Assembly: GCF_900099835.1 (NCBI RefSeq)
Contig: NZ_FNKP01000003.1
Span: forward strand, 806,001 to 870,000
From: Paraburkholderia fungorum
Lineage (GTDB): Bacteria > Pseudomonadota > Gammaproteobacteria > Burkholderiales > Burkholderiaceae
Reading direction: 5' to 3'
DNA: 64,000 nucleotides
Position 1 is the stretch's first letter, and every line of letters starts with the position of its first letter. A model generated the notes under the pieces. The model had not been told where the DNA came from and searched no databases. It was given only the letters and a program-made list of their open reading frames with translations. Made by a program: the position numbers and the translations under genes. Positions 10,248-21,700 of the stretch are shown piece after piece.

Positions 10248-11504
10248 ATGGCTACAGATGCGAAAACGGACGGGTTCGGTGTGTATTCCGAAGTCGGGCA
10301 ACTGCGCAAAGTGATGGTGTGCGCGCCAGGGGTTGCCCATCAGCGGCTGACCCCGAGCAACTGCGATGAATTGCTGTTCGACGACGTGCTATGGGTCGAA
10401 AACGCCAAACGCGATCACTTCGACTTCGTCACGAAGATGCGCGATCGTGGTGTCGAAGTGCTGGAGATGCACAACCTGCTCGCCGAGACGGTGGCGGTGG
10501 CCGAAGGCAAGAAATGGATTCTCGACAACCAGGTGGTGCCGAACCAGGTCGGGCTGGGTTTTATTGATGAACTGCGCAGCTATCTGGAAGGGCTGGACAA
10601 TCGCAAGCTGGCCGAGACGCTGATTGGCGGCTTATCGACTCACGATTTTCCGGAAGCACATGGCGGCAAGGCACTGGAAGTCGCGCGGGAAGCCGCCGGC
10701 TCGACCGAGTACCTGCTGCCGCCGCTGCCGAACACGCTGTACACCCGCGACACTACCTGCTGGATCTATGGCGGCGTCACGCTGAATCCGCTGTACTGGC
10801 CCGCGCGTCATGAAGAGACGATTCTTACCACGGCGATCTACAAGTTCCATCCCGACTTCGCGGGCAAGGTCAACGTGTGGTGGGGCGACCCGACCCAGGA
10901 CCACGGGCTCGCGACGCTGGAAGGTGGCGACGTGATGCCGATCGGCAAGGGCGTCGTGCTGATCGGTATGAGCGAGCGGACCTCGCGCCAGGCGATCAGC
11001 CAGCTGGCCGCCACGCTGTTTGCAAAGGGCGCGGCCGAGCGCGTGATCGTCGCGGCCATGCCGAAGATTCGCGCGGCGATGCACCTGGACACGGTGTTCA
11101 CTTTCGCCGATCGAGACTGCGTGCTGCTCGCGCCGGACTTCATGAACAAGACGCGCACGTTCTCGTATCGGCCCAGCAGTCATCCGAGCGGCGTGGAGTT
11201 GCATCGCGAAGAGAAGTCGTTTGTCGATGTCGTCGCGGAAGCGCTGGGTCTGAAGAAACTGCGTGTGGTGGAAGCGGGCGGCAGCGACTATCAGCGTGAG
11301 CGCACGCAGTGGGACAGCGGCGCGAATCTGGTGTGCGCGTCGCCGGGAGTGGTCTATGCGTACGACCGCAACACCTACACGAACACGCTGCTGCGCAAGG
11401 AAGGTATCGAGGTGGTGACGATCGTCGGAGCGGAACTCGGCCGGGGTCGCGGCGGTGGTCACTGCATGACCTGCCCGATCATGCGCGATCCGGTGGACTA
11501 TTAA
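10248..11504 (+). CDS. arcA: Arginine deiminase
   Basis: A 418-residue enzyme that hydrolyses arginine to citrulline and ammonia. The N-terminal motif [18 protein letters not shown], the middle motif [20 protein letters not shown] and the C-terminal catalytic loop [16 protein letters not shown] are all intact. The catalytic cysteine falls at residue 406, the same number as in Pseudomonas aeruginosa ArcA. GGAG lies six bases before the ATG. In the usual pathway arcB and arcC (citrulline to ornithine, carbamate kinase, ATP) follow; here they do not. The ammonia made would raise pH, which fits acid resistance as well as energy supply. Confidence 0.95.
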   Translation: MATDAKTDGFGVYSEVGQLRKVMVCAPGVAHQRLTPSNCDELLFDDVLWVENAKRDHFDFVTKMRDRGVEVLEMHNLLAETVAVAEGKKWILDNQVVPNQVGLGFIDELRSYLEGLDNRKLAETLIGGLSTHDFPEAHGGKALEVAREAAGSTEYLLPPLPNTLYTRDTTCWIYGGVTLNPLYWPARHEETILTTAIYKFHPDFAGKVNVWWGDPTQDHGLATLEGGDVMPIGKGVVLIGMSERTSRQAISQLAATLFAKGAAERVIVAAMPKIRAAMHLDTVFTFADRDCVLLAPDFMNKTRTFSYRPSSHPSGVELHREEKSFVDVVAEALGLKKLRVVEAGGSDYQRERTQWDSGANLVCASPGVVYAYDRNTYTNTLLRKEGIEVVTIVGAELGRGRGGGHCMTCPIMRDPVDY

Positions 11505-11520
11505 TCCCTCGGAAGATTGA

Positions 11521-11556
11521 CGTTGCTGCCCGCTGATGCGTCAGCGGGCAGCAACG
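11521..11556 (+). other. Perfect intercistronic stem-loop between arcA and the antiporter gene
   Basis: A perfect 16-bp stem (CGTTGCTGCCCGCTGA with its complement) has a 4-nt TGCG loop and no T-tract. It begins 16 bases after the arcA stop. It could be a rho-independent-like pause, an RNA-stability element for arcDA mRNA, or a partial terminator that lowers expression of the next gene. Confidence 0.7.
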
Positions 11557-11636
11557 CATTCGCGATTGGCTGGTGCCAACGTTGCCGAAGTGATCGCGAC
11601 GAGTCGCAGCGTGTGCCGATACGGGGACAAGCTTAA

Positions 11637-13148
11637 ATGAAGAGGCCCGAATCACCTCAACCGGTCACGATGATCGAGGCGATCATTCCGGTTGCCAGCC
11701 TGGTTGTGCTGGTGGGCCTGTCCTACTACCTGTTCGGCGATGGCGGCGCGGGCGGCCCGAACCAGGTCGGCCTCGTGGTCGCCACGATGATCGCGGTGTT
11801 CATCGGATGGCGGCGCGGACACTCGCTGGCCTCGCTCGGCGAAGCAGCGGTGGCGAGCGTCAGCACGGGTATCGGCGCTATCTTCATCCTGTTTGCGGTC
11901 GGTGCGCTGATCGGCACCTGGGCGCTCAGCGGGACTCTCGTGGCCATGGTGTACTACGGCCTCAAGCTTCTCAGCCCCAATTACTTTTACGTTACTGCTG
12001 CCGCTATTTGCGCGTTCGTGTCGTTGAGTATCGGCAGTTCATGGACCGTTGCCGGCACGATCGGCATTGGCCTGATGGGCATCGCGCACGGCATGGGATT
12101 GAGTCCGGCGATCACGGCTGGTGCGGTGATTTCGGGTGCGTATTTCGGCGACAAATCCTCCCCCTTGTCCGATTCCGCGAATCTCGCCGCGGCTGCCGCA
12201 GGCGTTGATCTGTATCGACATATTCGCGAGATGTTTCTGACCTCGGCGGTGGCGCTGGCGGTCACGCTCGGCGTGTTCTACTTTCTCGGCAAACCTGGCG
12301 ACTTCGATGCAAGCGCCGAGATTGCCGCCATGCGCGGTTCGTTTCACATCTCGCTGGTCCTGTTCCTGCCGCTGCTGCTGGTCATTGCGCTGGCGATCTT
12401 CAAGATTCCGCCGTTCACGGCGATCTTTCTGGGCGCACTCGCCGGTGGCCTGCTCGCCGTCTGCGTGACGCCCGAACGCGTGATCGAATTTGCGTCCGCG
12501 AAGCAGGGCGTGCCGGATTGGCTCGCGCTTCTCAAGGGCGTGTGGCTCGCATTGGCGAGTGGCTACAAGGCGTCGACGGGAAACGCAGAACTCGACATAC
12601 TCGTGACGCGCGGCGGCATGGACAGCATGTTGAACACCATCTGGCTGATCATCACTGCGCTGGCGTTCGGCGGCGTGGTCGAAAAATGCGGCGTGCTCGA
12701 GCGGCTGATTGCGCCGGTGATCGCGCGCGCAAAAACGACGGGCACACTGATCACTTCCCTGGTCGCAGCGATCGTCGCGACCAATGTCGTTACCGCTGAT
12801 CAATACATCGCCGTGGTTCTTCCGGCGCGGATGTTCAAGACCGCGTTCGCGAAGCGCGGCCTTGCGCCGATCGTGCTGTCGCGAGCTGTTGGCGACGCCG
12901 CCACGCCCACCGGCGCGCTGATTCCGTGGAATAGCTGCGGCGCGTATATGGCGGTGACGCTAGGTGTCAGCACGCTGAGTTACGCGCCTTATGCGGTGTT
13001 CTGCTTTGTGAGCCCGCTATTGACGATTGCAATCGCGTATTCCGGCTTTCGCATGCCGCGCCTACCGGCTTCTACCGCGTCCACGCCGGAGCAGATTGCG
13101 ACGGACCCCGCGCTAGTAAAACCGGACGACGACACGCACTTGGGCTGA
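11637..13148 (+). CDS. NhaC-family Na+/H+ antiporter
   Basis: A 503-residue membrane protein with about eleven helices. It shows the NhaC signature around residues 130-185: SLSIGSSWTVAGTIGIGLMGIA and GAYFGDKSSPLSDSANLA. The C-terminal half repeats the pattern (TNVVTADQYIAVVLPARMFK, RAVGDAATPTGALIPWN). Such proteins exchange sodium for protons at the inner membrane. Lying 132 bases behind arcA, it may work with arginine deiminase in pH homeostasis, or be transcribed separately after the stem-loop. Some NhaC relatives move small metabolites, so the ion assignment is from family only. Confidence 0.85.
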   Translation: MKRPESPQPVTMIEAIIPVASLVVLVGLSYYLFGDGGAGGPNQVGLVVATMIAVFIGWRRGHSLASLGEAAVASVSTGIGAIFILFAVGALIGTWALSGTLVAMVYYGLKLLSPNYFYVTAAAICAFVSLSIGSSWTVAGTIGIGLMGIAHGMGLSPAITAGAVISGAYFGDKSSPLSDSANLAAAAAGVDLYRHIREMFLTSAVALAVTLGVFYFLGKPGDFDASAEIAAMRGSFHISLVLFLPLLLVIALAIFKIPPFTAIFLGALAGGLLAVCVTPERVIEFASAKQGVPDWLALLKGVWLALASGYKASTGNAELDILVTRGGMDSMLNTIWLIITALAFGGVVEKCGVLERLIAPVIARAKTTGTLITSLVAAIVATNVVTADQYIAVVLPARMFKTAFAKRGLAPIVLSRAVGDAATPTGALIPWNSCGAYMAVTLGVSTLSYAPYAVFCFVSPLLTIAIAYSGFRMPRLPASTASTPEQIATDPALVKPDDDTHLG

Positions 13149-13156
13149 GAACGTTT

Positions 13157-14488
13157 TCATTCGCCGATCAGCTTCCTGTTCAACCGCCGCATCCCTTCGA
13201 AGATCGAGCCGGCGATATCCATCGGAAAATCTTCCGGCAATAACGACGAGACTTCTTCGATCACTGCTTCGGTCCGCTCGGTTAGCGCGTCGATCATCGC
13301 GTCGATGTCGGCTGCGGAAAACCCGACGCGTTGCCCTTGCGCAATCCAGTGCCGCCGCTGGATCTGACTGAGCTGATAGTGGACGTTCTTGCCGCGCACA
13401 GCCATCGCGAGTTTCACCTTCTGTGCGGCGAGGCGGCCCGTTCCCGTGCCGATAATCGGATGCGCGGACAGCACGTCGTAAAGCGGCGTGGCCTCATAGC
13501 GGCTGCCTGGCAGATGGGCGATGCTGAAGTTCTTTGCATGGCCGTCGGTTGCCGCAAGCAGCCAGAAAACCATCTGCGTGACGAAGAAGTTGCGACGGTC
13601 GGTTGTCGCGCGCTCCGAGCCGGACAGCACTTCCATGATTGCCTCGATGCCGGGTCCGCCGTCGGCCTCGTACTTGTGTAGCGCCGACGTGCCCGTCGCC
13701 TGGCACATGTCCTCTTGTGGGAGTCGCACGATCCACGTAGCGTCGCTGGACGGCCGGCGGTCGAACCGTTCGACGATCAACACTTTCTGATCGTCGAATC
13801 GCGCGATTTCGCAACGGGCGACGGGCAACCCGTAGGCCGCCACGATTTGCGAGCAGAGCCATTCGTTCTCGACCGAGGTGCGCATGTCGGCGCGCATATT
13901 GCCGACGAGCCCGAGCGGAAGCTTGAAAATGTGCGTGGTCGGCGTGCTGCCCTCGGGCAACAACCAGCGGTTGCGATGCCGCAGAAGCGCGGTTTTTTCC
14001 TGCGCGCCCGCGATGGACAAACGTAGGTCTTCCAATGGATCGTCCCGGCCTGGTGCCGACGTGGAGGTCGTTCCCCGCAGAAGCTGGGCGATTTCGCTTT
14101 CGCTGAGTACCCGTCCGGCGATGCTGGCGAGATCGGTCGGCGCTTCGTCCGGCGGCAACATCTGAAGAGCGCCGACGCAGTCGCGCCCGAGCGCCGCCAG
14201 AAGGGGGAACGGCGCGGTGCTGCCGGTCTTATAGCGTGTAGCGATCCGTCGACGGATCGGCTCGCTGTCGGGGAGCAGGTTGTCGAAATAGTCCGCGACG
14301 ATCTGGCCGCGATACGGCTGATTACCCGGCGTAAAAGGAAGCGATAGCGAAAGCGGCCGGCCTTGGGGATCGTCGATCCAGTCGTCGTGATAGACGAGGC
14401 GCTCGCCGCCGCGCGTGGCCTCCCAGTGGCCGACTTGAAGGCCGTTCATCCACAGGTTCAGGCGGTTCGGATGCGTGCTTCGCGCCAT
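13157..14488 (-). CDS. hipA: HipA-family serine/threonine kinase toxin
   Basis: A 443-residue type II toxin of the HipA kinase fold. The N-terminal HipA_N region (LNLWMNGLQVGHW... with YFDNLLPDSE...R near residue 70) is followed by the kinase core. This includes SIAGAQEKTALL, KLPLGL and the catalytic loop ATDGHAKNFSI, with Asp315 as the likely phosphotransfer base, then YDVLSA. E. coli HipA phosphorylates glutamyl-tRNA synthetase and slows growth; this one probably inactivates a tRNA synthetase or related target. It starts 2 bases after the antitoxin stop and is transcribed with it. Confidence 0.9.
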   Translation of the reverse strand: MARSTHPNRLNLWMNGLQVGHWEATRGGERLVYHDDWIDDPQGRPLSLSLPFTPGNQPYRGQIVADYFDNLLPDSEPIRRRIATRYKTGSTAPFPLLAALGRDCVGALQMLPPDEAPTDLASIAGRVLSESEIAQLLRGTTSTSAPGRDDPLEDLRLSIAGAQEKTALLRHRNRWLLPEGSTPTTHIFKLPLGLVGNMRADMRTSVENEWLCSQIVAAYGLPVARCEIARFDDQKVLIVERFDRRPSSDATWIVRLPQEDMCQATGTSALHKYEADGGPGIEAIMEVLSGSERATTDRRNFFVTQMVFWLLAATDGHAKNFSIAHLPGSRYEATPLYDVLSAHPIIGTGTGRLAAQKVKLAMAVRGKNVHYQLSQIQRRHWIAQGQRVGFSAADIDAMIDALTERTEAVIEEVSSLLPEDFPMDIAGSIFEGMRRLNRKLIGE

Positions 14489-14490
14489 GC

Positions 14491-14973
14491 TTACCAGTCC
14501 TCCCGTTTCTTGCCGACGCTTTTGGGCTTGGCGGTGCTGCGCAGAGCGGGTTTTGCCTTCGTGTTTTTAGCGCGGGCAGACGTGGCTTGCGGAGTTTCCT
14601 CATCGCGCGAAGCTTGGGCTTTGCCCTTTGCGTTGCGCGCCGTTGCCGTTGGCTCTTTCTTCGTCGAGCGCGTAGCAGCGGTTTTACGTGGAGCCTGCGC
14701 GATGGACGTCGATTGAATCGTATCTTCCGCGACGACGTCGCTTTCCGGCGATCCGGCCGCGCGAGGGATGAGCGTCAAATCGACTTGAAGCACCCGCAGA
14801 ACCCTGAATAACCGATCCACACTGACAGCGGCGGGATTGGCTTCGAGTTGCGCATAGGTTTGCTGTGTTACGCCGAGATGACTGGCCATGCCGGCCTGCG
14901 TGAGTCCCGCAGCTTTGCGGAAGCCTTGCAGAATCGGCCTCAATTGGCCCAGCGTCTTGATGGGGTAGTCCAC
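14491..14973 (-). CDS. hipB: HipB-type antitoxin, HTH-XRE regulator with a lysine/alanine-rich tail
   Basis: I chose the GTG at 14971-14973, which has GGAG seven bases before it and gives 160 residues. The longer open frame to 15063 lacks a ribosome site and would run into the operator. Residues about 10-65 are a standard XRE helix-turn-helix (AAGLTQAGMASHLGVTQQTYAQLE). HipB proteins bind HipA and repress the operon. Unusually, from about residue 72 to the end it is a low-complexity tail rich in Lys, Ala, Thr, Ser and Arg (ARAKNTKAKPALRSTAKPK), about as long as the DNA-binding part. The tail may add nonspecific DNA binding, a protease-sensitive degron or HipA contact. Confidence 0.85.
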   Translation of the reverse strand: MDYPIKTLGQLRPILQGFRKAAGLTQAGMASHLGVTQQTYAQLEANPAAVSVDRLFRVLRVLQVDLTLIPRAAGSPESDVVAEDTIQSTSIAQAPRKTAATRSTKKEPTATARNAKGKAQASRDEETPQATSARAKNTKAKPALRSTAKPKSVGKKREDW

Positions 14974-15004
14974 AGCAGATCTCCGACTCGTGTTTCGACA
15001 CAAT

Positions 15005-15079
15005 AACAGGTTAAAGCCTGTTAAATATTTATACAGTCTATACGCTGTATTGTAAAAATACAACCTAAAGGCTGTTAAA
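15005..15079. promoter_or_regulatory. Putative HipB operator region
   Basis: Just upstream of hipB are an inverted repeat AACAGG-TTAAAG-CCTGTT (15005-15022), a second inverted repeat ATACAG-N8-CTGTAT (15031-15050), and a near-copy of the first motif, CTAAAGGCTGTTAAA (15065-15079 beside TTAAAGCCTGTTAAA at 15011-15025). Repeated palindromes at this place are typical HipB autoregulatory sites. Confidence 0.6.
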
Positions 15080-15080
15080 A

Positions 15081-15756
15081 GCGGTGTTGCCCAACCGCCG
15101 TACTCGACCAGCTATCGGCAAGTATCGCGAGACGATAGCTGCAACTAACGGTCAACGAAAATTCGCCCCTTGCTTCGCTGCTCCGCAGTCATCTCCCAAG
15201 CCGACAGGATCACCATCTGAGCCTATACACCGCCCGCAGCAGGGTTCTTCAAGTTTCGCTGGTTCTTTCACTTATCAGGGCCTTTCAGAGTTGTCTGATA
15301 TTTGTAAATTAACCTCAACCGTATTCTTTCGGCGAAATAAAGAAGATGAGTTTTTAAGAGATAAGTTTATTTAAATAAATTCGTATGAATTGAATGAAAT
15401 TTGAAAGAAAAGACACTCTCCGGGCGATAACGCGATAGACCTTAATTCAAGTCAGAAGGCCCCATGGCGTTACGGTTTTCGAATCATCGCGTACCACGAA
15501 AACGCTGCCTTAAATTACCCAAAGAAATTTCTGCAATGAGTGATCGAAAAATCGCATTTTAAATTTTGAGCATGAAAACGCGAAATGGGATTTGGTTTTG
15601 AGATTGTGAAATGAAGGAAAACATAAAACATGAATTCCACAGGGAATGAGTTTTATGAGTGTCGAACAGAAGAGTAAATGTGCACGGGGAAAAGCAGCTC
15701 ATCGCAAATGCGCTGGCGTTTAAAGAGCACATATTTTTAACATCTATCCAGAATAA
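15081..15756. other. AT-rich leader region upstream of the polyketide synthase gene
   Basis: About 675 bases, AT-rich from about 15270 on, with long A/T runs unlike the genes on either side. Open frames in it (15084-15374, 15559-15762) have no coding character that I trust. It must hold the promoter of the polyketide operon. No single -35/-10 pair stands out, and no clear ribosome site precedes the synthase start. Confidence 0.45.
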
Positions 15757-18700
15757 ATGCACATGCGTGATATTGCTGTGGTCGGAATGGCATGCCGCCT
15801 TCCTGGTGGGTTGGACGATCCTGATTCCCTGTTGGCTGCGCTGCGTGAGCGGGTCGTCACCGCAGGTCCCATTCCGGCAGATCGCTGGGATTCGGCTCGC
15901 TACTATTCGGCGGACGAAAGCGTGAAGGGCAAGGCCTATGTCAACCAGGCCAATTTTCTCACGCAGGACGTCCGCTCAATGGATGCGGACTTCTTCGATC
16001 TGCCCGCGCGCGTTGCTGAAAATCTCGATCCGCAGCAACGCCTGTTGCTCGAACTGATCTGGGAAGCGTTCGAAAACGCCGGCCTCGACCTGCCTGCGCA
16101 TGCGGGCAGCAAGGTCGGCGTCTACGTTGGCGGCTTCATGCTCGACCACATGGTCACGCTGATGCAGGTCGCCAACCGCACGCGCCATAACGCCAACACT
16201 GCAGCCGGCATGATGATGACCATGCTGGCGAACCGCCTGTCCTACGCATTCGATCTTCGCGGACCGAGTCTTTCTATCGATACGGCCTGTTCGTCGTCGC
16301 TGGTTGCATTCAGTTATGCGTGCCGCGACATCTGGTCGGGCGACTGCGACATGGCCGTCGTCGGCGGCGCGAACGTGATGACGCGTCCCGAGTTTTCGAT
16401 CGGTATGAGCAAGGGCCAATTCCTTTCGCGCGACGGCCAATGCAAATCCTTCGACGCGCGCGGCGATGGTTACGGCCGCGGCGAAGGCGGCGGCATCGTG
16501 TTGCTGAAGACGCTGGAAAAAGCGCTTGCAGACGGCGACACCATTCTGGCGACGGTCGCGGGTGCGGGCGTCAATTCGGACGGCCGTACGCCCGGTATTT
16601 CAATGCCGAGTGTGCAGGCGCAAAGCCAACTGATCCGCGAGGTCTGCGAGCGCTTCGAGATCGATTCGAACGCGGTGCGCTATGTCGAGTGTCACGGTAC
16701 GGGCACGGCGGTGGGCGATCCGCTCGAAGCGGCATCGATTGGATCGGTTTATGGCGCGGGCCGTCATGGCGACGATCGTGTCGTGCTGGGCTCGATCAAG
16801 AGCAATATCGGGCATCTGGAAGCGGGCGCGGGCGTGGTCGGCGTGATCAAGGCCGTGCTCTCGCTGATACATCGCGAGGCATTCCCGCTCGGCAATCTGC
16901 AAACTCCACACCCCGGCATTGCGTTCGACGAGTTGGGCGTGCGTCTCGCCGATGCATCGATTCCGCTGGCCGAACCGAACGAGCCGTTCCTCGTGGCGGT
17001 CAATTCCTTCGGCTATGGCGGGACGAATGCACACGTCGTGTTGCGTTCGGCGCCGCAAGGGACGCGCGAAGCAGCGGTTGCGGCGTCGGCGCGTCCCGCT
17101 GGTTTCCCGCTGTATCTGCCGTTGTCCACGCGTAGCCCGGCTGCGCTCAAGGCGCTGGCACAACGTTACGCGGATTGTCTGTCGAAGCCCGGCGCGCAAG
17201 TCGCCGATCTGCTGCATTCCGCTGCTTTACACCGTGCCCCGTTGAACCATCGCGCGGTCGTTCTGGGTGCTGACGCGCGCGAATTGCTCGACGCGCTGGC
17301 CGCGTTGCAGCAGGGCGAGAAATCGGACAAGGTCGTCACGGGTCAACAGCTTTCGCCGGGGCAGCAGTTGCCGGTGTGGGTGTTCACCGGCATGGGCCCG
17401 CAATGGTGGGCGATGGGTCAGGAACTCTATCGCGACGAGCCCGCGTATCGCGCTGCGGTCGATGAAGCCGACCAGATTTTCCAGCGCATCGCCGGCTTCT
17501 CGATCCTCGTTGAAATGCTGAAGAGCGAGGCCGAATCGCAGATCACGCGAACCATTCACGCGCAGTCGGCGAACTTCATGATTCAGTGGGGCATCGTGGC
17601 CGTGCTTCGCGCGGCAGGTGTCACGCCGGGCGCGGTGATGGGCCATAGCGTCGGCGAAGTGACGGCCGCCTGTGTCAGCGGCGCGTTGAGCCTGCCGGAC
17701 GCGTTGCGCGTGTGCTACGAGCGCAGCCGTCTGCAGGCGACTACCGCAGGCAGCGGCAGCATGCTTGCGGTCGGCCTTGACCGTGAAGCCGTCGCCACGC
17801 TGCTGAAACCGTTCGAAGGACGCGTCGAAATCGCCGCGATCAACGGACCCACCACGCTCACGCTGTCCGGAGAGACGGCGGCGATCGAAGCGCTGGCCGT
17901 AGAACTCGCCGCGCGCGAGGTTTTCCATCGCGTGCTGAACGTGGAAGTGCCGTACCACAGCTATCTGATGGAACCGATTCTGGCCGAGCTTGCTTCGTCG
18001 CTGGACGGGATCGTCGCGCGCGAGCCTCAGGTTCCGCTGTACTCGACGGTCACCGGCCGCCGCGCCGAAGGACCTTCGTTCGGCGCCACGTACTGGCCGA
18101 AAAATGTCCGTCAACCGGTCGCGTTCGCCGACGCGGTTCAGGCCTTGCTTGACGACGGCTTTACCACTTTTGTCGAAGTCGGTCCCCATCCGGTGTTGTC
18201 GAGCGCGCTGCGCGATTGCGCCAAGGCGCGCGCGAAAGAAATCCGCCTTGTCGAAACGCTGCGCCGCAATGAAGCCGAGCGCGCGCGCCTGCATCGCACC
18301 GTTGCGCAGGTGTTCGCAAGCGGTTGCGAGATCGACTGGACGTTGCTCAATGGCGAAGGCCACGTTACCGCGCTGCCGAACTATCCGTGGCAACGCGAAC
18401 GTGCGTGGCTCGAAACCGATCGCGCGATTTATCAGCGTGTCAGCCCGACCGATCGCCCCATGCTCGGCTGCGAGCAATACCCCGCGCACGACGTGTGGGT
18501 CAACGATCTCGAACACGACGGCCTCGCGTATCTGAAGGATCACATCGTGTCCGGCACGTCGATCATGCCGGCAGCCGGGTATGTGGAGACACTGCTCGAA
18601 ATCGCCGCGCTACTGCATCCGGACGCGCCCGGCTGGCGTCTGAACGACGTGGAGATTCGCGCGCCTCTCGTCATTTCGAGCGACCGCGCGATCGACTACG

Positions 18701-21700
18701 TATCGAGCTACGAACGCGGCACGAACCGCGCGACGATCCGCAGCGTAGAAAGTGGCAAGACCGGAGAAGGGCAGCTGCATCTGACTGGTGGCGTCGGCGC
18801 GTTGCAGTCGGCGGAAATCCGTCATGTCGATCTGGAAGCGTTGAAAGCCGCGCTGTCCAACGAGCAGGACCCCGCCGTGTTCTATCGCGAGTTGTCGCGT
18901 ATCGGTCTGCAATACGGGGCGAAGTTCCAGTCGGTACGGTCGCTGCGTCTCGCGCCGCAAGGCGGCCGCGTGCTCGCACTGATCGAACGTGATGCCGCTC
19001 TGCGCAGCGACGGATATCACGCTCAGCCGGTCATGCTCGACGCCTGTTTCCAGGTCCTCGTCAGCATGCTCGACGACAATGAATCGACCTTTCTGCCCAC
19101 GGGCTTCAGGGAACTCCGCCTGCTCGTGCCGGCGCTGCCGGACCGCTACTGGTGCGACGCCGTGCAGGTCAGCGCGACGCCTCGCCATGTCGACGCCGAC
19201 CTGACGATCATGGACGATGCAGGTCGCGTGCTGGCGGTGATCCGCGGGCTGCGCGTGACGGCGTCGTCGGCGAAGGTCGAACGTACGGACGCATACGGCG
19301 ATCCCGTGAAGCTGCAAATGCCGCGCTACGAATGGTCCGATGCAGGCCGGTTGTCCGAGCCGAAGCGTCTCGGACACTGGCTGATCGTCGAAGATCGCGC
19401 CACAGCGGCGCTCGCCGACCGGCTCACCGCCGGGTTGGAAGCATTCGGCGCGCGAGTTTGCGCGCGACTGAGCACGGCTTCGTCGCTCAGCATTCAACGC
19501 GAACGGATGACCGTGCGTCCCGATTCCAACGACGATATTTCAACGGCATTGCAAGCCGCCGGCGCGTTGCATGGTGTGGTCTTCGTTCATGGTGCGAATG
19601 CGAAGCTCGACGGCGCAGACCCGACCGGCTCGGGGGCGCTGCTCCTGATGCATGCGGTGACACGTCATCTCGCGGGCTTGCCGGTGTCGGAAAGGCCGCG
19701 TGCTTATGTGCTCACGCGCGATGCGTTCAACGTTATCGACGGCGATGCACCCGTGCAGCCCGCGCAGACTGCGCTCAACGGTTTCGCCCGCGTCGCGTTC
19801 AACGAACTCGAAGGCCTGCGCTTTACCACCATCGACGTTCCGGCCACTGAAACCGACCACGATATCGACGCCGCGATTCTCGAGTTGCTGTGTGACGCGC
19901 CAGAGGACGAAGTTGCGATCCGCCGTGGACGCCGCTTCTTCAGCCACCTTGTCGCAAGTCCCGTGTTGAGCCAGCCGCGCATCGAGCCGGTGGCGCTGAC
20001 CGCCAACCGCGCGGTCCAGGTGCGCAGCCTCGGCGAACACGAAGAAGGCGCGGGCAGCGTCAAGCTGATCGAAATCGCCCGCTTGCCATTGAGCGACGAC
20101 GAAATCGAGCTAAAGACGGAAAGCGTCGCGTTGACGATGCGCGCGCTGCGTACCACGAACGGCGACACGCTCGATCAGAACTTCGTCGAAGTGATCGCGA
20201 CGGTTCACGCGGTTGGTGCAGCCGTCTCCGATCTGCGCGTAGGGCAGCGGGTCTACGGCCTCGTGCCCGCCGACTTCGCCAGCCACCTTCGCGGACCGCG
20301 GTCGACCTTCCATCTGGTCGAACTAGCCGATGACACGAATGCAGCGCCGTTGTTGCTGGTGGCGGCGCGCGAGGCAGTTGCCGAACGTCTGGTCGAGCAG
20401 GCGGATCTCGATCGTCACGCTCGTGTCCTTGTCGAAGCCGACGAGTTGGGTCTGTCGATCAGCTCGGCGTTGCGCCGGCGCGGCATTCAGACCACTGTGC
20501 TGACGCGGCCGGGTACCGTTGCGCCGAAGCTCACAGCGGACTGCAAGCTGATCGAAGCGGGCTGCGACGCGCTGGAAGCAGCGGTTGCCGAGGTCACGCA
20601 AGGCCGAGGTTTCGACGCGATTGTCGCGCCGATGGGCGCATGGGCCGACACCTTCGGCTGGCGCTCGCTCGCCGCAGGCGGCGTTCTGATCGACACCGAC
20701 CCGCATGCCGGCGCGTTCACGCTGCCGCAGTCGGCTTCGTCGATCGTGCGGGCGGACCTGTCGGTGTTGACGCAACGTGCTGGCCGCTTCGCCGAAGCGC
20801 TCAGCCGGGCCGTGAGCTGTGCAGGTACGAGCGAAATCGTCGCGCCGGACAGCCTGTCGGTATCGATTGTCGATCTCGCGACCCGCAAGTTCGCGCTGCC
20901 CGATAGCGACTTGCCGTTGATCGTCCACTTCGACGACGCATCCACTGCATTGCAGGTGCGCGTGCACGAAGCAATCACGTTCGCGCCCGACGCCACGTAT
21001 CTCATCACCGGCGGCCTCGGTGGCTTCGGCCAGAAAACGGCGCACTGGATGGCGGAGCGGGGCGCGCGTCATCTGGTGCTGGCCGGCCGCAGCGGTGCCG
21101 ATACCCCGGAGCGCAGCGCGTTCGTCGCCGATCTGCGTCAGCGCGGCGTGACAGTGGTCTGCGTGAAATGCGATCTCGCTCACGAAGGCCAGGTGCGCGA
21201 TCTGTTCGCGACGATTGCCGCGTCGGCGCCGCCGCTGCGCGGGGTGTTCCACGCGGCGGCGGTCATCATCGATCAGCCGATTGCCGAACTGAACCCGCAA
21301 GACCTGCTCGACGTGATGCGCAGCAAAGCTGAAAGCGCGCGTTTGCTGCACGAATTGACCCGCGAGATGACGCTCGATCACTTCGTGCTCTATTCGTCGA
21401 TCGCGAATCTGGTCGGCAATAGCCGTCAGGCCAGCTACGTCGCCGCGAACGGTTTTCTCGACGGACTCGCGTGGCGTCGCCGTGCAATGGGACTGCCGGC
21501 CATCAGCATCAACTGGGGGGCGATTGCGGATGTCGGCGTGGTAACGCGCGATGCCAAGCTCGAACAGTTCATGCGCTACATGGGCTTGCGCGGCATGGAA
21601 TCGGCGGAGGCGCTGAGCTGGCTCGAACGCGCGATGTTGCGCGACGTCACGCAACTGGGCGTCACGCTGATCACCAACTGGAGCGAGTGGAGCCGCTACG

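Noticed and set aside
15084..15374. A 96-codon open frame between hipB and the polyketide synthase
   Set aside because: No start signal and AT-rich non-coding character toward its end.
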